From Novosphingobium sp. Chol11 (GTDB lineage Bacteria; Pseudomonadota; Alphaproteobacteria; Sphingomonadales; Sphingomonadaceae): DNA of 64,000 bases. This document shows positions 26,488-34,812 of the stretch, one piece after another. The position numbers and the translations under genes were made by a program. A model generated the notes under the pieces. The model was not told the origin of the DNA. It saw only the letters and a program-made list of their open reading frames with translations, and ran no database searches. Numbering within the stretch: position 1 is the first letter of the stretch; each line of letters begins with the position of its first letter. Where the stretch lies: positions 158,695 to 222,694 of the forward strand of contig NZ_OBMU01000001.1 in the NCBI RefSeq assembly GCF_900218065.1. The letters run 5' to 3'.

Positions 26488-27579
26488 ATGGACGTCCAGC
26501 AGAAGTCGCGCTTTACCGTCAACCCGAGCAGCAAGGCTGTATCGGCTGACCAGCGCGCCGTATTGCTGGAGGACCCGGGGTTCGGGCGCCTGTTCACCGA
26601 TCATATGGTGACGATCCGCTATACGGAAGGGCAGGGGTGGCACAGCCATGCCATCGGCCCGCGTGAGCCGTTCCAGCTCGATCCGGCCTGCGCCGTGCTG
26701 CATTATGCCCAAGAAATCTTCGAAGGGATGAAGGCTTACCGGCTTGAGGATGGCAGCATCGCCATGTTCCGGCCGGAGGAAAATGCCCGCCGCTTCGCCG
26801 AGTCGGCGGAACGCATGGCCATGCCGGTCCTGCCAGAAGACATCTTCCTGGAGGCCGTCGAAGAACTGGTGAAGATCGACGCCGATTGGATCCCCAGCGG
26901 CGAAGGAAGCCTGTATCTGCGCCCCTTCATGTTCGCGAGCGAAAGCTTTCTGGGCGTGCGCCCGGCTGCGGAATATATCTTCTGCGTCATCGCCTCGCCC
27001 GCTGGCGCCTATTTCAAGAGTGGGAAGAAGGCCGTCACGCTCTGGGTGTCGGAACATTATACCCGCGCTGCGAAGGGCGGCACGGGGGCTGCCAAGTGCG
27101 GCGGCAATTATGCCGCGAGCCTGGTGGCCCAGTCGGAAGCGACGAAGCATGGCTGCGATCAGGTCGTCTTCCTCGACGCCGCAGAGCATAAGTGGGTCGA
27201 GGAACTGGGCGGCATGAACGTGTTCTTTGTCATGGACGACGGGTCGATCGTCACCCCGCCGCTGTCGGGCACGATCCTGCCCGGCATCACCCGCAACAGC
27301 ATCATTACGCTGGCCCGCGCCAAGGGGCATGAGGTTCGCGAGGAGCCCTACAGCTTCGCGCAATGGCGCGACGATGCGGCGAGCGGCAAGCTGCGCGAGG
27401 CGTTCGCTTGTGGCACGGCGGCGGTCGTCACTGCGATCGGCACGGTGAAGAGCGTCGATGGCGACTTCACCATCGGCAATGGCGATGGCGGCATCGTAAC
27501 CGAAGCGCTGCGCACGGAACTGACCGGCATTCAGCGCGGGACGGTGGCCGACCCCGCTGGCTGGGTGCGCAAGCTTTAA
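26488..27579 (+). CDS. ilvE: Branched-chain amino acid aminotransferase
   Basis: A 363-residue fold-type IV PLP enzyme for Leu, Ile and Val transamination. Length and the N-terminal extension fit the eukaryote-like (BCAT/IlvE type II) group. The PLP Lys lies in AAKCGGNYAAS (about 205); YAQEIFEGMKAYR and the glutamate in TPPLSGTILPGITRNS are conserved. The ribosome binding site AAAGGAG is at 26474-26480. Monocistronic, followed by a palindromic repeat that could end the transcript. Confidence 0.96.
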   Translation: MDVQQKSRFTVNPSSKAVSADQRAVLLEDPGFGRLFTDHMVTIRYTEGQGWHSHAIGPREPFQLDPACAVLHYAQEIFEGMKAYRLEDGSIAMFRPEENARRFAESAERMAMPVLPEDIFLEAVEELVKIDADWIPSGEGSLYLRPFMFASESFLGVRPAAEYIFCVIASPAGAYFKSGKKAVTLWVSEHYTRAAKGGTGAAKCGGNYAASLVAQSEATKHGCDQVVFLDAAEHKWVEELGGMNVFFVMDDGSIVTPPLSGTILPGITRNSIITLARAKGHEVREEPYSFAQWRDDAASGKLREAFACGTAAVVTAIGTVKSVDGDFTIGNGDGGIVTEALRTELTGIQRGTVADPAGWVRKL

Positions 27580-27591
27580 AAATTTTCTTTG

Positions 27592-27660
27592 CCGTGCTCC
27601 TGCGAAGGCAGGAGCCCAGCTTAAATAAACGCCTAGGCTCCTGCCTTCCCAGGAGCACGG
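27592..27660. repeat. Long inverted repeat family E after ilvE
   Basis: CGTGCTCCTGCGAAGGCAGG (27594-27613) pairs with CCTGCCTTCCCAGGAGCACG (27640-27659), and each arm is itself able to fold (CTCCTG/CAGGAG). It lies between the ilvE stop and the UbiH-like gene and could act as a terminator or 3' stabiliser. No other copy was seen in the window. Confidence 0.75.
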
Positions 27661-27717
27661 ATGAATAGGCGGCTCGCGCCGCTTCCCATTCCCCGGCCGA
27701 GCGCCTAGATAGCTCAT

Positions 27718-28926
27718 ATGCAACGTTTTGACGTCGTTATCTTGGGCGGGGGCCTTGTCGGGCTGACCCTGGGCATTGCGCTTTCCGGTCATGGGGTGCG
27801 CTGCGCCGTCATCGATCCGGCCGATCCGGGGGAGACCAGCGCCGTCGGGTTTGACGGGCGCGTGTCCGCCATTTCCTCGACCAGTTATGCGATGCTTTCC
27901 GCCATCGGTGTGGCCGATCTGCTGGAGGGGAAAGGCTGCCCCATCGACCGGATTTGGGTAAGCGACGGGCTGGAACCCGGCGCGCTCGATTTCGCGCCTG
28001 ATGCGGACGATGGTGTCATGGGGATCATGTTCCCCAATCGCGACCTGCGCATCGCCCTATCCCAAGCGGCCGAGAAGGCGGAGAATCTGATCCGCTTCCA
28101 GCCGGACCGCGCCATCCATGTGGATCGCAATGCCGACGGCGTCAGCCTGACGCTCGCCAGCGGGCATATGCTGCATGGCGCTCTGCTGGTGGCGGCCGAG
28201 GGGCGAAACAGCCCAACCCGCGAAGCTGCAGGCATCCGCACCACGCGCTGGCAATATAAGCACACCGCCATGGTGACGGCGATCGATCATGAGGTGCCGC
28301 ACGCCAATACGGCTTATGAGATTTTCTATCCCGGCGGCCCCTTCGCGCTGCTGCCTATGCTGCCGGGGGCGCGATCGGCCATCGTCTGGACAGTGCCGAC
28401 CGAGCAGGCGCCGGTGATGCTGAAATTGTCCGAGCGGGCATGGCTCGCCGAAGCGCAGAAGCGGATGGGAGGCTTCCTGGGCGAGATATCACTCGCAGGT
28501 CCGCGCTCCAGCTACCCATTGGGCTTCCACCATGCCGCGCGGATCACCGATACGCGGCTGGCGCTGGTCGGCGACAGCGCCCATGCGATCCATCCGATTG
28601 CGGGGCAGGGCCTGAACCTTGGGTTTCGCGACGTCGCGGCGCTTGTGGAGGTGCTGGTCGATGGCATGCGCCTTGGCCTGGACCCCGGCGATGCGCAGTT
28701 GATGGCGCGCTACCAGCGTTGGCGGGGGCTGGACGCGATGTCGGTCAGCGTCGCCATGGACGGGCTCGTCCGGCTGTTTGATGTGCCCGGCCGCATTCCT
28801 TCTGCCATCCGCCGTTTCGGCCTGGCCGCAGTCCAGCGCACGCCGATGCTCAAGAACCGCTTCATGGCGGAGGCAAGGGGTGAAAGCGGCGCGTTGCCCA
28901 AGCTGTTGATCGGCGAAATGGTCTAA
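27718..28926 (+). CDS. UbiH/UbiF/COQ6-family FAD hydroxylase (ubiquinone biosynthesis)
   Basis: A 402-residue flavin monooxygenase that hydroxylates the ubiquinone ring. The FAD motif is GGGLVGLTLG (about 10-19), the DG motif is in the middle, and GDSAHAIHPIAGQGLNLGFRD at about 283 is the family's second FAD site. Which ring position is hydroxylated cannot be read; alphaproteobacteria often use one or two broad enzymes (UbiL, UbiM). Codon use matches its neighbours. Confidence 0.93.
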   Translation: MQRFDVVILGGGLVGLTLGIALSGHGVRCAVIDPADPGETSAVGFDGRVSAISSTSYAMLSAIGVADLLEGKGCPIDRIWVSDGLEPGALDFAPDADDGVMGIMFPNRDLRIALSQAAEKAENLIRFQPDRAIHVDRNADGVSLTLASGHMLHGALLVAAEGRNSPTREAAGIRTTRWQYKHTAMVTAIDHEVPHANTAYEIFYPGGPFALLPMLPGARSAIVWTVPTEQAPVMLKLSERAWLAEAQKRMGGFLGEISLAGPRSSYPLGFHHAARITDTRLALVGDSAHAIHPIAGQGLNLGFRDVAALVEVLVDGMRLGLDPGDAQLMARYQRWRGLDAMSVSVAMDGLVRLFDVPGRIPSAIRRFGLAAVQRTPMLKNRFMAEARGESGALPKLLIGEMV

Positions 28927-28934
28927 AGCTGTTC

Positions 28935-28992
28935 CGTCATGCCAGCGAAAGCTGGCATCTCGCACAGACCCCGACTTGCGCTGGGATGACGA
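28935..28992. repeat. Palindromic repeat family D (second copy)
   Basis: CGTCATGCCAGCGAAAGCTG and GCGCTGGGATGACG ends frame a short middle; the arm GCCAGCGAAAGCTGGC is a perfect hairpin with a GAAA loop. Related to 6173-6277. It sits between the convergent UbiH-like and cytochrome b561 genes. Confidence 0.85.
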
Positions 28993-29004
28993 GGTCCGCG
29001 GCTT

Positions 29005-29550
29005 CTAACCCAACATCCGCCGCAGCACGTCATCCTTCAGGATGACGTGATGGCGCAGCGCCGCCGCGACATGCAGGATGAGGAGGGCGATCCAGGCGAA
29101 GGCGAATATCTCATGCGCTTCGGCGGAAAAGCCGACGATCGCATCATCCTTCGTGACCGCGAACTTCGGCACGTCGAACAGAAAGAACCAGTTCAGCGGA
29201 TATCTCCCGGCAGAACTCATGATCCAGCCGGTCAGCGGCACCAGCAGCATGAAGCCGTAGAAGCTGTAGTGCGTAACCTTCGCGGCCAGCCTTTCCCAGG
29301 CGGGCAGTCCCTCGGGCAGGGGCGTCTGCCGATGGGTCAGGCGCCAAACCAGCCGAAGGACCGCCAGCGCCAGTACCGTCAGGCCCACCGATTTATGCAC
29401 CGGCATCACCTGCCAGTCGCCCGGTAGGGATTCGCGCCCCAATCCCAGCCATAGATTGAAGAGGATCAGGATCGCCATGACCCAGTGCAACGTACGGGCA
29501 ACCAGGCTGTAGCGTTCCAAGGGCGTCTCCTGATCCAGATCAGGCGTCAT
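29005..29550 (-). CDS. Cytochrome b561 family protein
   Basis: A 181-residue inner-membrane cytochrome with four helices (about 18-36, 52-72, 92-112 and 148-168). Four histidines on the helices, including TLHWVM, VHKSVG, THYSFYG and [10 protein letters not shown], are the likely ligands for two b hemes. The family accepts electrons from quinones or superoxide. Start overlaps the acs stop as ATGA, so the two genes share a transcript. Confidence 0.92.
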   Translation of the reverse strand: MTPDLDQETPLERYSLVARTLHWVMAILILFNLWLGLGRESLPGDWQVMPVHKSVGLTVLALAVLRLVWRLTHRQTPLPEGLPAWERLAAKVTHYSFYGFMLLVPLTGWIMSSAGRYPLNWFFLFDVPKFAVTKDDAIVGFSAEAHEIFAFAWIALLILHVAAALRHHVILKDDVLRRMLG

Positions 29551-31490
29551 CCTTGCCGATTGGCGACCAGATTGTCCACCACCGAGGGGTCGGCAAGGGT
29601 GCTGGTGTCGCCCAGCGCTTGTGCCGACACTTCGCCTTCAGCGATCTTGCGCAGGATGCGGCGCATGATCTTGCCCGACCGGGTCTTAGGCAGACCGGGC
29701 GCGAACTGGATGACGTCCGGCGTCGCGATCGGGCCGATCTCTGTGCGAACCCAGGCGACCAGCGTCTTGCGCAGGTCCTCGCTCGGTTCCTCGCCGCTGT
29801 TCAGCGTGACATAGGCGTAGATGCCCTGCCCCTTGATGTCGTGGGGGAAGCCGACCACGGCTGCTTCGGCGACCGCTTCGTGCAGCACCAGCGCGCTTTC
29901 GACCTCGGCGGTGCCCATGCGGTGGCCCGAAACGTTGATGACGTCATCGACGCGGCCGGTGATCCAGTAATAGCCGTCCGCATCGCGGCGGGCACCGTCG
30001 CCGGTCGTATATTTGCCAGGGAAGGTCGTGAAATAGGTCTGGAAAAAGCGCTCATGATCGCCCCAGACGGTGCGCATCTGGCCCGGCCAGCTTCCGGCGA
30101 TGACCAGATTGCCCTCCGCCGCGCCTTCCAGCACCTTGCCCTCGCTGTCGACGATCTGCGGAATCACGCCCGGCATCGGCAATGTCGCGGAGCCGGGCTT
30201 CAGGTCAGTGGCGCCCGGCATCGGCGCGATCATCGCACCGCCCGTTTCGGTCTGCCACCAGGTATCGATGATCGGGCAGCGATCCTCGCCGACGACATGA
30301 TGATACCAGCGCCACGCCTCTGGATTGATCGGCTCGCCCACGGTGCCGAGCAGGCGCAGCGATTTGCGGCTGGTGGAGCGCACGAACTCGTCGCCCTCCT
30401 TCATCAACGCGCGCAGAGCCGTGGGCGCTGTGAAGATGGTCTGCACCTGATGCCGGTCCACCACCTCCCAGATGCGGCTAGCGGTGGGATAGTTGGGAAC
30501 GCCCTCATACATCAGTGTCGTAGCGCCATTCGCCAGCGGGCCATAGACGATATAGCTGTGACCCGTGACCCAGCCGATGTCCGCCGCGCACCAGTAAATG
30601 TCGCCGGGGCGATAATCGAAGCACAGTTCATGGGTAAGGCTCGCCCACAGCAGATAGCCGCCGGTTGTGTGCAGCACGCCCTTGGGCTTGCCCGTCGAAC
30701 CGGAGGTGTAGAGGATGAACAGCGGATCTTCCGCGTTCATCGGCTCGGGCACGCAGTCGGCGGAGACCTTTGTCGCTTCCTCATGCAGCCACAGGTCGCG
30801 GCCCTCCTGCATGGCGATGGCGCCGCCGGTCGCTTGCACCACGACGACCTTCCTGACACTCGGGCAATCCTTCAGCGCGGCATCGACATTGGCCTTGAGC
30901 GGAACCTTCTTGCCCGCGCGGCAGCCTTCGTCGGCGGTGATGACGATGTTGGAATCGCAGTCGATGATCCGGCCCGCCAGCGCTTCGGGAGAGAAGCCGC
31001 CGAAGACGACCGAATGGATGGCGCCGATCCGCGCGCAGGCGAGGAGGGCGAAGGCCGCTTCCGGGATCATCGGCAGATAGACGGTGACGCGGTCGCCCTT
31101 CTTCGTGCCTGCGGCTTTCAGGACATTGGCGAAGCGGCAGACTTCCTCATGAACCTGTTTGTAGGTGAAGCGGCGCGGCTCCGCGTCCGGCGAGTCCGGC
31201 TCCCAGATGATCGCGGTCTGGTCGCCACGCTCGGCCAGATGCCGGTCGATGCAGTTGGCGCTGACGTTCAGCACGCCGTCGGCAAACCATTTCACGCCGA
31301 AATCCGCTTCGTTGAAGCTGCTCTCGTCCGTCCTGCTGGGGAAAGTCAGCCAGTCGAGGCGCTTTGCACGCTCCAGCCAATAGGCCTCCGGATCATTGAT
31401 CGACCGCTGATAATCTGCCTCACGCCCATCCCGGTCGAGCAGCGCCGAAGCGGCCCATTCCGAAGGGACCGGGAAAAAATCGTCAGACAT
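29547..31490 (-). CDS. acs: Acetyl-CoA synthetase
   Basis: A 647-residue AMP-forming acyl-CoA ligase that activates acetate. The nucleotide loop [11 protein letters not shown] lies near 265, WWQTETGG in the middle, and the C-terminal [13 protein letters not shown] carries the Lys that Pat-type acetyltransferases modify. Length is normal (about 650). A 14-bp palindrome at 31518-31531 lies just upstream. Operon with cytochrome b561. Confidence 0.97.
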   Translation of the reverse strand: MSDDFFPVPSEWAASALLDRDGREADYQRSINDPEAYWLERAKRLDWLTFPSRTDESSFNEADFGVKWFADGVLNVSANCIDRHLAERGDQTAIIWEPDSPDAEPRRFTYKQVHEEVCRFANVLKAAGTKKGDRVTVYLPMIPEAAFALLACARIGAIHSVVFGGFSPEALAGRIIDCDSNIVITADEGCRAGKKVPLKANVDAALKDCPSVRKVVVVQATGGAIAMQEGRDLWLHEEATKVSADCVPEPMNAEDPLFILYTSGSTGKPKGVLHTTGGYLLWASLTHELCFDYRPGDIYWCAADIGWVTGHSYIVYGPLANGATTLMYEGVPNYPTASRIWEVVDRHQVQTIFTAPTALRALMKEGDEFVRSTSRKSLRLLGTVGEPINPEAWRWYHHVVGEDRCPIIDTWWQTETGGAMIAPMPGATDLKPGSATLPMPGVIPQIVDSEGKVLEGAAEGNLVIAGSWPGQMRTVWGDHERFFQTYFTTFPGKYTTGDGARRDADGYYWITGRVDDVINVSGHRMGTAEVESALVLHEAVAEAAVVGFPHDIKGQGIYAYVTLNSGEEPSEDLRKTLVAWVRTEIGPIATPDVIQFAPGLPKTRSGKIMRRILRKIAEGEVSAQALGDTSTLADPSVVDNLVANRQG

Positions 31491-31517
31491 CGATCATCCT
31501 TTCCTATGCGTTGCCTG

Positions 31518-31531
31518 ACCCTCTAGAGGGT
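31518..31531. promoter_or_regulatory. Perfect palindrome upstream of acs
   Basis: ACCCTCTAGAGGGT is a perfect 14-bp palindrome, 27 nt upstream of the acs start. It has the size and location of an operator for a dimeric repressor or activator. The binding protein is unknown. Confidence 0.5.
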
Positions 31532-31660
31532 AGAGGCGATCATCGGAAGCCCCGGATTGTGGCCCCGCCGCCAAAGTTTCCGCGACTATCGTCCCCCATT
31601 TAAGCGGGTGTCAGCCATTTGCCGCTTTTCGCAGCGCTTGGCTCCGCTTAACAGGAGGCC

Positions 31661-32332
31661 ATGTGGCAGCTCTTCCAATTCCCGCTTTGTCCCTTCTCCC
31701 GCAAGGTGCGCCTGCTGCTGGGCGAAAAGGGAATCGGCTATGACCTGGTGCGCGAATCGCCCTGGGAAGCGCGAGACGAATTTCTTGATCTCAACCCGGC
31801 GGGCACAACGCCCGTCATGGTTGACCAGGAAAAGGGATCGACGCTGATCGACAGCCAGGCGATCTGCGAATATTTCGAAGAGACGGTGGAAAAATTCCCT
31901 CTGATCTCCGGCACGGCGGCGGGCAGGGCGGAGGTGCGGCGGCTCGTCGCCTTCTTCGACCAAAATTTCTACGGCGATGTCGTGGGCCCACTACTGCACG
32001 AGCGGATGAAGAAGCGGCTGATCGAACGGGCGCCGCCAGACGCCCGGGTGCTGCGCGAAGCCATGAAGCGGGCCAATGTCCATATGGATTATATGGACTA
32101 TCTGCTCGATCACCGCAGCTGGATGGCGGGCGGCACGATGAGCCTGGCCGACATAACGGCGGCCGCGCACCTGTCGGTTGCCGACTATCTGGGAGGCATC
32201 GACTGGGCCGGGCATGAGACGGTCAAGCGCTGGTATGCAGGCTTCAAGTCGCGCCCGTCCTTCCGGCCCCTGCTGTCGGAGCGGATGGAGGTGATCACCC
32301 CGCCGCCCCATTATGAGAAGCCGGACTTCTAA
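31661..32332 (+). CDS. Glutathione S-transferase family protein
   Basis: A 223-residue GST. The thioredoxin-like N-terminal domain (1-80) starts LFQFPLCPFSRKVRLLLGEK, where a Ser/Cys replaces the catalytic Tyr, and contains the cis-Pro in GTTPVM and the glutathione-binding IDSQAIC. The C-terminal all-helical domain (90-205) has MSLADITAAAHLSVADYL. The beta/omega-like N-terminus suggests dehalogenation or reductive roles rather than classical conjugation. Substrate unknown. Confidence 0.9.
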   Translation: MWQLFQFPLCPFSRKVRLLLGEKGIGYDLVRESPWEARDEFLDLNPAGTTPVMVDQEKGSTLIDSQAICEYFEETVEKFPLISGTAAGRAEVRRLVAFFDQNFYGDVVGPLLHERMKKRLIERAPPDARVLREAMKRANVHMDYMDYLLDHRSWMAGGTMSLADITAAAHLSVADYLGGIDWAGHETVKRWYAGFKSRPSFRPLLSERMEVITPPPHYEKPDF

Positions 32333-32339
32333 GGCAGGA

Positions 32340-33503
32340 TCACTCGCCCTCGACTGCGAGATAGACGCGGTTGCGGCCATGTTCCTTGGCCAGATACAGT
32401 GCCCGATCAGCGGCCTTCAGCGCCGTGCGCGGATCGTCGTGGGCGAGCACATTGGCGACGCCCGCCGAAAAGCTGACCCGCTCCATCCGTTCGCCATTGG
32501 TGCGGTTGACGAGGCTACGGGTCGCCAGATCCTGCCTGACGCTATCCACCGCCTCGCACGCTTCCGCGGCCGTCTTGCCGCGAAACAGCATGACGAATTC
32601 CTCGCCGCCGTGACGGGCCACATGGCATTGGTCGTCGCTTGCCTTGGCCAGCAGCCCGGCGACGAATTTCAGCACCCTGTCGCCCGTGTCATGACCGTGG
32701 GTGTCGTTGATCAGCTTGAAATGATCGATATCGCAGAAAGCAACGGCGAGTGGCTGTCCTTCCTTCCGTGCCGTGGCGACTTCCTCGCGCAGCCTGCCTT
32801 CGAACGCGCGCCGGTTGGGAAGGCCGGTCAGATGATCATGTTCGGCCGCGCGCCGCGCATTGGCGAGGCTGGAGCGGAGCGCGTGATTCTGCTTCTGGTT
32901 CTGCCGCAGCTGCCCTTCGACCTGCCGCGTCTTTTCCACCATTGATCGGGTGAGCGCCACAAGGCGGGACAGGACCGGTTCATTGTCCGCCCGTGCCGCC
33001 AGACCCTTCACCTCCTCCTGCAACGCCGCGCCATAATCCTTCGCGGAGTTGCGCGATTCGGTCATCAGGCCGGTAAATTCGGAGAGATTCTCTTCGACCT
33101 TCGCCAACATGGTCGAGAGGGCTTCGGGCGTCACTTCGTCGGCGCGCTGTTCGGCGACGATCTCCTCGACCCAGCTGTTGCTGATCTTGCCGCGCTCCGC
33201 AAGCACCGCCCTGATCGCCTTTTCAACGGCGATCTGCGATCCGGTAAGATAATCATGCGCGACCCCGAAATTGAGCGGCGTCAGGTCAAGGTCATGCGCA
33301 AAGAGGAAATTGCCTATCTCGTCATACAGCTTGCGGCGGCGATTGACCTCGCGATGCACCGTGCTGCCTGATCGGGTGCGCTGGCTTTCCGCCTCGTCCG
33401 CTTCCTCTTCTGCCTCAAGCTTGCCCGACAGGCCACGCGCCCACCGTGTCAGGCGGTCGGCCAGGCCGTGCTGCGGATTTGCGGATGATGATGCCCCAGT
33501 CAT
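32340..33503 (-). CDS. Diguanylate cyclase (GGDEF protein)
   Basis: A 387-residue cytoplasmic protein. The N-terminal 220 residues are helical with a coiled coil (about 190-218) and no known sensor domain. The GGDEF domain (about 225-385) has DHLTGLPNRRAF and the active-site motif GGEEF. The RxxD inhibitory site expected five residues before GGEEF is absent (DDQC at that place), so feedback inhibition by c-di-GMP may be missing. No EAL domain. Convergent with the GST gene. Confidence 0.94.
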   Translation of the reverse strand: MTGASSSANPQHGLADRLTRWARGLSGKLEAEEEADEAESQRTRSGSTVHREVNRRRKLYDEIGNFLFAHDLDLTPLNFGVAHDYLTGSQIAVEKAIRAVLAERGKISNSWVEEIVAEQRADEVTPEALSTMLAKVEENLSEFTGLMTESRNSAKDYGAALQEEVKGLAARADNEPVLSRLVALTRSMVEKTRQVEGQLRQNQKQNHALRSSLANARRAAEHDHLTGLPNRRAFEGRLREEVATARKEGQPLAVAFCDIDHFKLINDTHGHDTGDRVLKFVAGLLAKASDDQCHVARHGGEEFVMLFRGKTAAEACEAVDSVRQDLATRSLVNRTNGERMERVSFSAGVANVLAHDDPRTALKAADRALYLAKEHGRNRVYLAVEGE

Positions 33504-33593
33504 GCGGCTAATAACGGCGCGGGCGTGACAGGGTTAAGAGCGCGGCAGGCAAAAATCGCCAAGCCGCTGATCAGCCGCAGATATTGAGCGGAA

Positions 33594-34475
33594 TCAGATA
33601 TCCGCCGCGATCAGCCAGTCGCGGAAAATGCGCACGGCGCGGGTCTGCAAGGCGCGCGGACGGCACACGAAATAATAGCGATAGGGGCTTTCCACCCGCG
33701 TCTCCGGGAACAGGCGGACAAGACGCGAGTCAGCGGCTTCCTTGAAGTGGCTCGCGTGCATGACGGCGACGCCCAGCCCTTGCGCGGCGGCCTCCAGCAT
33801 CAGCTGACCCGAATCATAATTGTCGATCGCCAGCGGCTGCAGGTCGGGCAAGCCCACCGCATCTTTCCACGCGTCGAAGGACAGGTTCATGTCACGGTGG
33901 AGCAGGATCGTGTGCTGCGCCAGATCCGCCGGAGATCCGATCTTTTGCGGGGCGTCGAGCAGCGCCTTGCGGCCGATCAGATAGACTTCGTCATGATCGA
34001 GCTCATGGGCATAAAGCGCCGGATCGATATCCTTGGCAAGCACGATTGCCGCATCCAACCCTTCGCCCAGACGCGCGACGGCATGGGGAGTCGTCTCGAT
34101 ATCGATATGCAACTGGGGATGCTTCTGCCGCAAGGCGCCCAGATGGGGGAAGAGCCGCTGGGTCGCGAACAGCGGCATGACGGCCAGGCGCAGGCGCAGC
34201 TGATTGCCGCCGCTCTGGATATTCTCCAGCGCCTGGCTCAGCGAATCCAGCGCGGGGGCGATGTCGTCGAGCAGCTTCTGCCCATCGGCGTTGATCTCCA
34301 GCGCCTGATGCTTGCGATCGAACAGGGGGCGGCCGATGAACCGCTCCAGCGCCTGCACGCGGCGGCTGAGCGCGGGCGTGGACAAGGCGAGTTCTTCCGC
34401 CGCAGCCTTGACCGACCCAAGCCGGGCTACCTGAACAAAGGCCTCAAGGGCAGTAAGGGGCGGCAGTCTGCGCAT
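33594..34475 (-). CDS. LysR family transcriptional regulator (GcvA-like)
   Basis: A 293-residue regulator. The N-terminal winged HTH begins RRLPPLTALEAFVQVARLGS and contains AAAEELALSTPALSRRVQAL; a LysR substrate-binding domain follows (about 90-290). RRLPPLxALxAFxxxA is typical of the GcvA/AmpR group. Target genes are unknown; it is divergent from a possible small RNA and the CDC48 gene. Start at 34475 chosen for the family N-terminus. Confidence 0.9.
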   Translation of the reverse strand: MRRLPPLTALEAFVQVARLGSVKAAAEELALSTPALSRRVQALERFIGRPLFDRKHQALEINADGQKLLDDIAPALDSLSQALENIQSGGNQLRLRLAVMPLFATQRLFPHLGALRQKHPQLHIDIETTPHAVARLGEGLDAAIVLAKDIDPALYAHELDHDEVYLIGRKALLDAPQKIGSPADLAQHTILLHRDMNLSFDAWKDAVGLPDLQPLAIDNYDSGQLMLEAAAQGLGVAVMHASHFKEAADSRLVRLFPETRVESPYRYYFVCRPRALQTRAVRIFRDWLIAADI

Positions 34476-34597
34476 AGTCAATCTAATAGCCAAGCCACCG
34501 CTCTGCTGCGACGCGTCATCGTCGCGGTGCGGGCAGGCAGCAGCCCGGTTTCAGTCATCCTCTTTTCACCAGCATGAAAAAGCGTCAACCGGTAAGA

Positions 34598-34610
34598 TGC
34601 AAAATTTGCA
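34598..34610. promoter_or_regulatory. Palindrome TGCAAAATTTGCA
   Basis: TGCAAA-A-TTTGCA is a perfect 13-bp palindrome. A second related site, GCAATTGC flanked by TTTT/AAAA-type bases, lies at about 34623-34640, and TGCTGCAACGCA follows at 34644-34655. Repeated TGCA units suggest an operator; resemblance to PhaR-type TGCA-rich sites is only a guess. Confidence 0.5.
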
Positions 34611-34640
34611 ACTCATCAATCCTTTTCGCAATTGCAAAAT

Positions 34641-34726
34641 ACCATGCTGCAACGCACATAGGAAAGGCCTTTCAGGCATCCTCTCCTAAAACTTTCCGGG
34701 CTGGCCTTCGGGTCAGCCCTTTTTTT
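34641..34726 (+). ncRNA. Candidate small RNA with anti-Shine-Dalgarno loop
   Basis: GGAAAG (34661-34666) and CTTTCC (34692-34697) can form a stem that presents CATCCTCTCCTAAAA, a CU-rich segment complementary to ribosome binding sites, in its loop. It is immediately followed by a strong terminator hairpin (34698-34726). The architecture (hairpin with CCUCUCC loop, then terminator) resembles CU-rich alphaproteobacterial trans-acting small RNAs. The 5' end is not determined. Confidence 0.5.
34698..34726 (+). terminator. Strong Rho-independent terminator (UUCG tetraloop)
   Basis: GGGCTGGCC-TTCG-GGTCAGCCC (one G-U pair) closed by the stable cUUCGg loop and followed by seven T residues. There is no plus-strand coding gene upstream, which supports a small RNA. 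Confidence 0.92.
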
Positions 34727-34812
34727 ATCCCGGGTTATCATGATCGCGGGGCTCTTTCCTTGCGCTTCGACGTTTCCTATCTCGTTACGCAGTGACAAGA
34801 ATGGGGATGGCA

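Larger units (their letters stand above)
34476..34800. other. 325-bp region between LysR and CDC48 genes
   Basis: Holds tandem AT-rich palindromes (34598-34610 and about 34623-34640), a hairpin-terminator unit ending at 34727, and the leader of the CDC48 gene. Base composition is lower in GC than the flanks. No protein-coding frame looks real; an open frame at 34574-34795 crosses the terminator hairpin and has no family features. Confidence 0.6.

Noticed and set aside
29553..31526. A 657-codon plus-strand open frame
   Set aside because: Antisense to acs and without recognisable motifs.
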